64,000 bases of DNA from Lamprobacter modestohalophilus (GTDB lineage: Bacteria; Pseudomonadota; Gammaproteobacteria; Chromatiales; Chromatiaceae). Both the position numbers and the translations under genes were made by a program. The notes under the pieces were generated by a model. The model did not search any database and was not told the DNA's origin. It saw only the letters and a program-made list of their open reading frames with translations. Location of the stretch: positions 62,001 to 126,000 of the forward strand of contig NZ_NRRY01000006.1 of assembly GCF_016583905.1 (NCBI RefSeq), in the 5' to 3' direction. This document shows, in pieces, positions 9,252 through 15,578 of this stretch; within the stretch, counting starts at the first letter, position 1, and every line of letters starts with the position of its first letter.

Positions 9252-9908
9252 ATGTTCACTGGCATCATTGAGGCGATCGGTCGGGTCGAGGCACTCGAGG
9301 ATCGCGGCGGCGATCAGCGTATTCGGGTCGACGCCGGTGCGCTCGACCTGAGCCAGGTCTCGCTGGGCGATAGCATTGCCGTCAACGGCGTTTGCTTGAC
9401 TGCGGTCGAGCTGACGGCACGCGGATTTGCGGCGGATGTCTCGCGCGAGAGCTTGTCGCTGACCACGCTGGGCAAGCTCAGCGCCGGCGCCCGGGTCAAT
9501 CTGGAGCAGGCATTGCGACTGTCGACGCCGCTCGGCGGCCATCTGGTGAGCGGCCATGTCGATGGCGTTGGTACCTTGCTCGAGGTCCGCGAGGATGCCC
9601 GCTCTTGGCGTCTGCAGATCCATGCGCCCGGAGAGCTGGCGCGCTATATCGCCGTGAAGGGCTCGATCTGCATCGACGGCACCAGCCTGACCATCAACAA
9701 GGTCAAGGGCGCCGTCTTCGAGCTGAATATCGTCCCGCACACTCTCAGCGCGACCATTATCGGCGAGTATCGCGTCGGCACCCAGGTGAACCTGGAGGTC
9801 GATCTGATCGCCCGCTATCTGGAGCGCTTGTTGCTCGGTGAGCAGGCGGCGGAGCACAGCGGTGCTGGGCTGACCGAGGAGTTCCTGCGTCGTCATGGGT
9901 TCGCTTGA
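9252..9908 (+). CDS. ribE: Riboflavin synthase, alpha chain type
   Basis: This enzyme dismutates two molecules of lumazine to riboflavin, the last step after RibH. The 218-residue product starts MFTGIIEAIGRVE, has the first-barrel motif GDSIAVNGVCLTAVEL, the inter-barrel GGHLVSGHVDGVG, and the second-barrel repeat VKGSICIDGTSLTINKV; the two homologous barrels are clearly visible. The ATG at 9252 has GGAGGTAGCG upstream. In many relatives ribE sits next to ribBA; here it is on the opposite strand, 2 kb away, with lipA between. ribD is not in the window. Confidence 0.97.
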   Translation: MFTGIIEAIGRVEALEDRGGDQRIRVDAGALDLSQVSLGDSIAVNGVCLTAVELTARGFAADVSRESLSLTTLGKLSAGARVNLEQALRLSTPLGGHLVSGHVDGVGTLLEVREDARSWRLQIHAPGELARYIAVKGSICIDGTSLTINKVKGAVFELNIVPHTLSATIIGEYRVGTQVNLEVDLIARYLERLLLGEQAAEHSGAGLTEEFLRRHGFA

Positions 9909-10485
9909 GGTCGAGATGCTGGCGAGCCGTTCGAATGTGCCCACGTCATTGCTGTGAGTGCGGGGCAGGTGGAGGTTGGACTGGGACGAGCGCTCGGATT
10001 CGTGCTGGCGTAATAAGGCGCTGAGACCGCCCTGCGGGTGGATGGCAATGACCCTGCGGGTGAATGGAAAAGCCTGCAAATGCTGTTCACGCTCGCGTGG
10101 CAAGTGTGCGAGCCCCCGATGCTCGTCGCCAAGCTAAGCGCCTCTAGATTGCGCTCCTTGTCTCGATGAAGCTTGATGCCGGAGTGGTCGGATACGCGAC
10201 CCTCTGGGCGCATGAGCTTTTGGTTGATAACGAAGCCCCCTAGCGAAACCTCTCAGACGATGTCGCGAACCTTAGGTTGGGCGCTTTAGGTCCGGCAATC
10301 CGCTCCGTCTCCTCATCCAGCCTTCCGGGCCGCACGAAACACCTGTCAGCTATTGATACAACTGGAGAAAAAGCTCTAGTAAGGCTCGTAGTGCCTTGTT
10401 TTCAGGGATACAACTCGCTATTCATCCTGAATTCGGAGTCGGCTTGCGGCTACAGCTGTTCGTTTTTGAAACGATTTCCACTTGT

Positions 10486-10511
10486 TTCGAGTTGCTCGAA
10501 TCCTATTCGAA
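10486..10511 (+). promoter_or_regulatory. Candidate upstream activator site
   Basis: TTCGAG-N3-CTCGAA (10486-10500) is a 6-bp inverted repeat, followed by a second TTCGAA at 10506-10511. It is centred about 80 bp upstream of the start point expected from the -24/-12 element at 10548-10565, the usual distance for enhancer-binding proteins. A VpsR-like regulator is encoded at 15579-17141. Confidence 0.35.
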
Positions 10512-10547
10512 ATTCTATTGGGTTTTGTTTTTGTTGCTTTTTTTCTC

Positions 10548-10565
10548 TTTGGCACAGCTCTTGTT
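10548..10565 (+). promoter_or_regulatory. Candidate sigma-54 (-24/-12) promoter
   Basis: TTTGGCAC (10548-10555), five bases, then TTGTT (10561-10565) matches the -24 element and the spacing of the sigma-54 consensus. The -12 element has GT in place of GC. It lies 155 bp upstream of the first amyloid-like gene. The match is imperfect and untested. Confidence 0.4.
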
Positions 10566-10719
10566 AAGTACTTCGTCAGCGGCCAATCGCCCGCACTGAG
10601 CAGACTCCATGACGGGTCGGTGACGAGTGATCTGGGCCGCTACAGGGAGTCATTCCCTTAATCGACGCAACGCCCTGCGCGTTCGCGTAGCGCTAATTGT
10701 AAAACTTAGGAGACGACGA

Positions 10720-11001
10720 ATGAAGACGAAACTCGTAGCCGCTTTAGGGTTGCTGGCTGCTTCCAGCCTGGCCATGGCTGATGATGCGGTTCAACTAACC
10801 GCTGCCGAGATGGACGGCGTGACGGCTGGCGCAGCATCTGGCTTGGTGTTTAACCTGATCGCCACAGGTAACGCGCTCGCAGCATCCAATATCGTTGCAA
10901 ACACGTCGGATACAGAGATTGCGAATATCGTTGTCCAACTGACCAGCATCTCGCAGACGCTGTCTTTTGTTGGCGCGAACGGCTTTTCGATCGCCCAGTA
11001 A
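10720..11001 (+). CDS. Small Sec-exported protein with leader-like LTAAEMDGVTAG motif (amyloid-like locus, protein 1)
   Basis: The 93-residue product starts at the ATG at 10720 after AGGAGACGACGA. It has a Sec signal peptide (residues 1-21, MKTKLVAALG...SLAMA), then LTAAEMDGVTAG at about residues 26-37, then a chain rich in Ala, Asn, Ser, Thr, Val and Ile with no cysteine. The motif has the register of double-glycine leaders: Leu at -12, Glu at -8, a hydrophobic residue at -7, Val at -4, and Ala-Gly at -2/-1. A C39 peptidase gene lies 1 kb downstream on the same strand, so cleavage after TAG in the periplasm is a reasonable inference. Composition suits an amyloid or matrix subunit, but I see no FapC-type repeats. 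No specific family was recognised. Confidence 0.75.
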   Translation: MKTKLVAALGLLAASSLAMADDAVQLTAAEMDGVTAGAASGLVFNLIATGNALAASNIVANTSDTEIANIVVQLTSISQTLSFVGANGFSIAQ

Positions 11002-11023
11002 ATAGAGTCAGATTCGGCTCTAT
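11002..11023 (+). promoter_or_regulatory. Intercistronic hairpin between proteins 1 and 2
   Basis: ATAGAGTC (11002-11009) pairs with GGCTCTAT (11016-11023) over a 6-base loop: seven Watson-Crick pairs and one G-U. It starts within the stop region of the first gene and is followed by CTTTCC. It could be a partial terminator or a stabilising 3' hairpin that sets the ratio of the two products. Confidence 0.5.
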
Positions 11024-11066
11024 CTTTCCGGATCTAGCTTAAGTAAAAATCATAGGAGAACTGACC

Positions 11067-11405
11067 ATGAAGCGCATGATGATCACCGTTGCCGGTGCCT
11101 CGATGCTGGCCCTGAGCGGAGCTGTTTTTGCTGAGAGCTTCGAGCTATCCGACACGCAGCTCGATGGTGTAACCGCAGGTGCGACCGCCGTGTTCAATTT
11201 CTTCACGACAGCAGGTGGTGATTTCGGCACCACCTCAGGTGCAAACGTCGTGACGATTGCCGATACCGGGCCTGGTGGCTTCAACCCTGTTGTTCCGGGT
11301 CTCGATTATGCCGCTGTTTTTCTGAACGCTGGCTCAATCGCAAATTCTGTGTTTGGCGTGGCCGCATCACAGACCTCAGGTGCCATCGGTTCCAGCCTAC
11401 CTTAA
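11067..11405 (+). CDS. Small Sec-exported protein with leader-like LSDTQLDGVTAG motif (amyloid-like locus, protein 2)
   Basis: The 112-residue product starts at the ATG at 11067 (AGGAGAACTGACC upstream). It has a signal peptide of about 22 residues ending SGAVFA, then ESFELSDTQLDGVTAGA at about residues 23-39, again in double-glycine-leader register. The rest is Gly/Ala/Ser/Thr/Phe/Val-rich and cysteine-free (for example VFNFFTTAGGDFG and GFNPVVPGLDYAAVF). Architecture is the same as the upstream 93-residue protein, but the mature parts do not align well, as expected for distinct subunits. Probably co-transcribed with it. Function inferred from context: a structural or accessory subunit exported by the neighbouring FapF-like porin. 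Confidence 0.75.
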   Translation: MKRMMITVAGASMLALSGAVFAESFELSDTQLDGVTAGATAVFNFFTTAGGDFGTTSGANVVTIADTGPGGFNPVVPGLDYAAVFLNAGSIANSVFGVAASQTSGAIGSSLP

Positions 11406-11417
11406 CCCAGGGCTTAA

Positions 11418-11455
11418 GGCAGGGGCCTAACCCTCAGTTAAGGGCTGGCCCCGCC
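11418..11455 (+). promoter_or_regulatory. Strong intercistronic stem-loop between proteins 2 and 3
   Basis: GGC-A-GGGGCC (11418-11427) pairs with GGCCCCGCC (11447-11455), with a one-base bulge. An inner CCCT/AGGG pairing (11431-11434 with 11441-11444) continues the stem. There is no T-run after it. It should slow or stop exonucleases and may reduce expression of the third gene. Confidence 0.55.
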
Positions 11456-11483
11456 TATTGCCACAGCTCACAGGAGTAAAGCG

Positions 11484-11945
11484 ATGAGTAAGTTTAAGCG
11501 CGCTGCCCTGATGTCTATCGGGATGGCGCTCGCAATGACTTTGGCACAGGCGGATGCCGAAGATGCTCTGTTGTTAAATGACTAGCAGATGGACTCAGTG
11601 ACGGCCGCTGGCAGCGCCAATTTGACGTTTGACGCCTTAGCAAGCTCAGGGCTTCTAGCGGTGACCTATGCGGACGGTGTGGCTACAACCTATCAGGCGG
11701 CTCTGTTCGGCCCGCCCCATCAGGCAGAAGTGAGTGTATCTATGGGGAGTGCTAACGCTGTTGCACAGGGCGACGCGCCGTTTGCATCCAGCAGCATAAA
11801 CCCGACGACGGCAACGACCCCTGGGCCAGCGGTTTATGAGAACAGCTTCGGCATGGCGATTAGCACGCCGAACATCGGATACAGCATGGGATGGTCTTTA
11901 TCGGTGACATCAACGGCCAATCCTTGGGCGCTAACCGGGCTCTAG
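11484..11945 (+). pseudogene. Third small exported protein, interrupted by an in-frame amber codon
   Basis: A ribosome binding site (AGGAGTAAAGCG) and an ATG at 11484 begin a frame with a typical signal peptide (MSKFKRAALMSIGMALAMTL, cleaved after AQADA). It then reads EDALLLND, TAG, QMDSVTAAGSA. The TAG at 11583-11585 falls at the -9 position of the same leader-like motif found in the two preceding genes. The frame stays open afterwards to the TAG at 11943-11945 (152 sense codons plus the amber), and the downstream part keeps the Ser/Ala/Thr/Gly-rich, cysteine-free composition. This is most simply a recent nonsense mutation (for example CAG to TAG); amber suppression or phase-like readthrough cannot be excluded from sequence alone. 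Confidence 0.7.
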
Positions 11946-12020
11946 CAATGCTTCCCAGGCGACTGCTCTCTGCGAGATTGCCGCGGTGTTTACAACCATT
12001 CAACATTGGGTTTTCTAGAC

Positions 12021-12695
12021 ATGCCTTCTGAGCATCAATGGCCCAACATCAATGTTCGCTGCTTGATTGCAGCGAACGCACTCGCATCCCTTTGCTTCAT
12101 CGCGAGCTTCATTCTGGGGAGCAACCTGGCTCAGGCCTCTCAGTCGCGCGTCGTGACCTCACTCCTGGAACTTCGGCAGCAGAATGTCGCAGCCCAGGAG
12201 TGGGATCTCAGCTGTGGCGCGGCCGCGTTGACGACAGTACTGAATCACCAGCACGATGATCCTGTCTCCGAGCGGGAGGTCGCCATTGGCCTGATGGGGC
12301 GCCAGGAATACGTGGACAATCCGCTGCTCGTACAGGCACGTGAAGGATTCTCGCTGCTGGATCTGAAGCGGTTCGTCGAATCACGCGGCTATCAGGGGAT
12401 TGGCCTCGGCCAGCTCGAGTTGGACGGGCTGGTGCAGCGCGCCCCGGTGATCGTGCCTATCAAGACAAAGGGCTACAATCATTTTGTCATCTTTCGCGGC
12501 GTGGCCGGTAACCGCGTTCTTTTGGCCGACCCGGCCTGGGGTAACCGGACCATGCGCAGATCAAGGTTTTTGGACGCCTGGATCGACTACCCGAAACTGG
12601 GTCACATTGGCTTCATCGTCGCGTTAGCATCGGGTGAGCAGGCTGAGCCCTATCGGCTCGCGCCGAGGGAAAGCGAATTTCTGTTCCTGCGGTGA
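12021..12695 (+). CDS. Periplasmic C39-family cysteine peptidase, FapD-like
   Basis: The 224-residue protein from the ATG at 12021 has an N-terminal hydrophobic segment (about residues 13-38) that would export or anchor it, followed by a lone C39 peptidase domain with no ABC-transporter parts. The catalytic set is visible: Q59 (oxyanion) and C65 in QEWDLSCGAAAL, H154 in YNHFVIFRG, D170 in LLADPAWGN. This architecture is that of FapD, the protease of functional-amyloid (Fap) clusters. It follows the three small exported proteins on the same strand, which carry double-glycine-like motifs that C39 enzymes cut. Its 3' end overlaps the convergent gene at 12613-14157 by 83 bp. A TTG at 12006 is a less likely start. 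Confidence 0.8.
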   Translation: MPSEHQWPNINVRCLIAANALASLCFIASFILGSNLAQASQSRVVTSLLELRQQNVAAQEWDLSCGAAALTTVLNHQHDDPVSEREVAIGLMGRQEYVDNPLLVQAREGFSLLDLKRFVESRGYQGIGLGQLELDGLVQRAPVIVPIKTKGYNHFVIFRGVAGNRVLLADPAWGNRTMRRSRFLDAWIDYPKLGHIGFIVALASGEQAEPYRLAPRESEFLFLR

Positions 12696-14157
12696 CATTT
12701 GCGCCGCACATCCGCTTTGGCCAAGCTCGTCCGGCGACGAGTCCGACAACCAGCAGCAGTAGCGTCGGCGGTGAGGGGATGCTGCGGTATTCGCGACCTG
12801 CGAACGATAACACTGCCCCAATCGGTGCGATGAAATCCGAACCCCAATCAGTGTCTGTTTGTCCGGGGATGTCCAGCGAAATAAAGAGTTCCGGAAGTAA
12901 TAACGAGTTGGGGGTATTGAGCCTTGCGAAGGCGCTGAGCCAGTCAGAGTCGTTCGCGTCCCCGATTGCTTGGTTCAAGATCGGCGCGAATAGGTTGAAC
13001 CCCTGCTCATCAACGTAGCGCTCATCGAAAACAAAACTGGGCGTGTTTGCGCGGTAAAGGACATCGCCGCGGTTGCTCAGTAATTGAAACGATCCGCCGG
13101 CGAAAAAGGCGCGTCCATCGTCGACGCTAAGCAGCCGTAGTGGATCGAGCTTGAGAGAACCCGTCGACAACGGATCGTCTACATAGCTCGGGTCGAGCCA
13201 ATCCGTAGAGTCCTCTGAGAGGAGGGTTATCGGCATCGGATCGACGGTCAGCAGGCCGGTTTCTGCGTCCCAGACTGCTTGAGTGTTCCCGCCGAGAGAG
13301 CCTGTCTGCAGGCCCAGGCGCGGTGCTGCGGCCGGTGGTGCTTCCGCCGCGTACTCTAAGTGATCAAGGCTCAGACTGAAACTAAACGCAGCGGGGTTGG
13401 CTATGTTATTCATCGATAAGTGAACGGAAAAGCCGGAGCCTGCGGCAGGTGTTCCGCTGAGTAGGCTGCCGAGCCAGTCGCGCACTGCGCTGCTGTTCGG
13501 TAGATCCGTCGCGCTGGCGCTGAGTTGCCCGTCCTCGGAGACGAATGAAAAGCCCAGGCTGCCGATGAGCGCGCTCACCGGCGAGCCAGTTGCGTCGAAT
13601 CCGCTCTGGACGATAGAGAGCATTTGCGACATATAGGCAAAGGACGCGCTGGGTTGCGTGCTGATCCCGAGGTCGGTCAGGCTCCAGCTCAGAGACAGCG
13701 CAGGTGGCCGACCGTTGTCTAGCGCCTCGACGTTTATGTCATCGATCCTGGCTGCGCCGGTGACCATGACCCTTGCGAACAGCGCGTCAGTCGACTGAGA
13801 GCGTGCGAGAGTCGAGTGAGCGAGGTCGATCCGCGCGATCTCCGACGAACGATTGAGCGCGCCACCCTCGATGACCCGCGGCCCTGGATTGACGATGACT
13901 GTGGCTGAGCCCAATGCCTCATGATAAGTCTCGGTTGCTTGCGGCCCTAGCGCTACTGCCGCGCCCTGTAAGGAGGTTATGGACTGCGTCGTCATGTTAG
14001 GCCATGGTGATAAAACGACGTTCTCCGCCGCGACCGAGATGGACATCTCGCTACTCGTGTACGCGAAGGGGATGGGGGTGGCGACGGCCGTGGGGGCGCT
14101 CAACAGGATCGGGAGGGCCTGCAGTAGCACCGAAGTAAGCTTGCGATTGATGGTCAT
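12613..14157 (-). CDS. Exported protein with PEP-CTERM-like C-terminal segment
   Basis: The 514-residue product has a signal peptide (residues 1-27, ending VAT), a long beta-rich middle without a family I recognise (DLGISTQPSASF, GFSVHLSMNN), and a C-terminal stretch IPSPPTLLLLVVGLVAGRAW then PKRM. This resembles a PEP-CTERM sorting signal (PEP-like motif, hydrophobic helix, basic cluster), with PSP in place of PEP. Unusually, about 36 further residues follow the basic cluster; these are encoded where the gene overlaps the convergent C39 gene, so the original stop may have been lost. PEP-CTERM proteins are sorted by exosortase, often in biofilm or exopolysaccharide settings, which suits this locus. 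No exosortase gene is seen here. Confidence 0.55.
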   Translation of the reverse strand: MTINRKLTSVLLQALPILLSAPTAVATPIPFAYTSSEMSISVAAENVVLSPWPNMTTQSITSLQGAAVALGPQATETYHEALGSATVIVNPGPRVIEGGALNRSSEIARIDLAHSTLARSQSTDALFARVMVTGAARIDDINVEALDNGRPPALSLSWSLTDLGISTQPSASFAYMSQMLSIVQSGFDATGSPVSALIGSLGFSFVSEDGQLSASATDLPNSSAVRDWLGSLLSGTPAAGSGFSVHLSMNNIANPAAFSFSLSLDHLEYAAEAPPAAAPRLGLQTGSLGGNTQAVWDAETGLLTVDPMPITLLSEDSTDWLDPSYVDDPLSTGSLKLDPLRLLSVDDGRAFFAGGSFQLLSNRGDVLYRANTPSFVFDERYVDEQGFNLFAPILNQAIGDANDSDWLSAFARLNTPNSLLLPELFISLDIPGQTDTDWGSDFIAPIGAVLSFAGREYRSIPSPPTLLLLVVGLVAGRAWPKRMCGANVTAGTEIRFPSARADRAQPAHPMLTRR

Positions 14158-14266
14158 CGTGATCTCTGGTTAGCGTGAACTGGTTAGCGTGAAACAGACA
14201 CTTCATTTTCCGGGGTGGCGAAGCGCTATGAACGTTAGTTGCTGCGCAAGTGGATCGATGTAGCCA

Positions 14267-15460
14267 TCAGAACCTGATTGGCAGTGATACTGCGAAGGCA
14301 TAGTCGGGAGCACTATCGGTCAGTCCGACGACGGCGCTTAACGAAAGCAAGAGATTGCGCCCGAGGATGAAGGAGGCGCCAAACGCCATAACGCTGGTGG
14401 TTTCATCGCTGCCAGGGATCGACTGACCACCGATTCTCGTCTCTTGGGCAAAGGTCTGCGCAAGGGACATGCTGAGCGACGTCTCTGGGCTGGCCGCCAG
14501 GGAGACACCGAACGAGATGCCGAGCTCGTCGCCGGGGTCGATATTGTCCTTCTCGAACGTGGTCTCGTAGGATAAGCTGGCCGTCAATGCGAGGGGATCT
14601 TGGCGCGCCAACGCGCTCAAGGAGCCGCGCAGCTCGCTGAAGCCGATCCCGAGGGCGAGGTCGTTATCGAAGCGCTCGCCGGTATCGCTGTCCCAGGTCA
14701 GGCGCGCCACTAAGTCGGGCCACCATTGATCCTGCTGCAGCAGCGTCTTGGCGAAGCCAACCTTGATGTCACCCAGGGAGCTGCCATTACCTTTGGCCTC
14801 GTTGAGTCCATTGAGACTGCTGGGCTGAACCAGTGACTGACTGACGTAGCGATAGGGGATGTCTAGCTCGAGCTGCGTGTCCCAAGGTAGCCCGGCCCGG
14901 CCGCGAAGGCCGAGATCCCATTCATTGCGGCGACTCTCGATGGAGCCAGCCGCCACCCCACGCGGATCGATCACCAGGGTTGGCTGATCCGTCTCCCGCC
15001 GTGCATAGGCGACATAGGGCTCGAGCTCGAATTGACCTGCCGGTAATAGCAGCACGCCTTCTTGGGTTAGGGTTCGTTCCAAGGCGCGTTCGGCCGCCAG
15101 CGGGTCGACCTCAACGACACCTGGCCGCGGCGCTGTATTTGGCCTCGAGCGACGGTCGGAGGGTGCTGGGTTGGGGCTCGGGTTCGGTCGTGCAAGGTCG
15201 CTTGAGGCTGGTGCTGCCGCAACTTTGGCTTGAGCCCAACGTTGCTCCAGACTTACCACCCGATCGAGTAATTCATCAATGATCGCGTCTCGGCGTGCCA
15301 CGGCGGCCTTCAGTTCGGCGATCTCGGTGCTGGTGTCCGCGATGGCTGCAGTTGGCAGGGCGCTTGGCGCTATACCCCACATCACGACGTGCAATAGGCT
15401 GGCAGGGAAGACCAACCGGCGGTTGAGTAGGTGCCTATTAGGATTTTTGTCTGTGTCCAT
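14267..15460 (-). CDS. Outer-membrane beta-barrel with N-terminal coiled coil, FapF-like
   Basis: The 397-residue product has a signal segment (about residues 17-41), a short coiled coil (STEIAELKAAVARRDAIIDE and onward, about 44-74), a Pro/Ser linker, then from about residue 125 ALERTLTQEGVLLLPAGQFE, and a barrel of alternating hydrophobic residues ending in LPIRF with C-terminal Phe, the usual BAM recognition end. The plan (signal, coiled coil, linker, LLLP-x-G barrel entry, transporter-type barrel) is that of FapF, the trimeric amyloid secretion pore of Pseudomonas. It is convergent with the exported peptides and the C39 peptidase, and follows the VpsR-like regulator on the minus strand. 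The alternative is a generic phenol-degradation-type OM transporter; the coiled coil and neighbours favour FapF. Confidence 0.7.
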   Translation of the reverse strand: MDTDKNPNRHLLNRRLVFPASLLHVVMWGIAPSALPTAAIADTSTEIAELKAAVARRDAIIDELLDRVVSLEQRWAQAKVAAAPASSDLARPNPSPNPAPSDRRSRPNTAPRPGVVEVDPLAAERALERTLTQEGVLLLPAGQFELEPYVAYARRETDQPTLVIDPRGVAAGSIESRRNEWDLGLRGRAGLPWDTQLELDIPYRYVSQSLVQPSSLNGLNEAKGNGSSLGDIKVGFAKTLLQQDQWWPDLVARLTWDSDTGERFDNDLALGIGFSELRGSLSALARQDPLALTASLSYETTFEKDNIDPGDELGISFGVSLAASPETSLSMSLAQTFAQETRIGGQSIPGSDETTSVMAFGASFILGRNLLLSLSAVVGLTDSAPDYAFAVSLPIRF

Positions 15461-15578
15461 ATTGGTTCTTCTTGGATGGATGGGCAGTGCTGAATGCTGC
15501 TAAAGAACCCGCCTGATAGTCAGCGCGCAGGCGGTTGCGAAGCTGAGCTGTTGTGGCATCTCGATGCGCGGTCGATAC

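Larger units (their letters stand above)
9909..10719. other. Long AT-rich intergenic region upstream of the amyloid-like genes
   Basis: This 811-bp stretch has no gene I can support. From about 10240 to 10600 it is clearly richer in A+T than the surroundings and has T-runs. It contains an inverted repeat and a sigma-54-like promoter (listed separately) that could drive the downstream small exported proteins. An open frame at 10277-10567 is Cys/Ser/Phe-rich and looks like chance. Confidence 0.6.

Noticed and set aside
10277-10567. 96-codon plus-strand open frame upstream of the exported-protein genes
   Set aside because: Ser/Cys/Phe-rich product with no ribosome binding site or family, in an AT-rich stretch that looks like promoter DNA.
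11583-11585. TAG as a pyrrolysine codon
   Set aside because: No Pyl machinery is seen in the window, and other genes here end in TAG (for example this same gene at 11943). A nonsense mutation is simpler.
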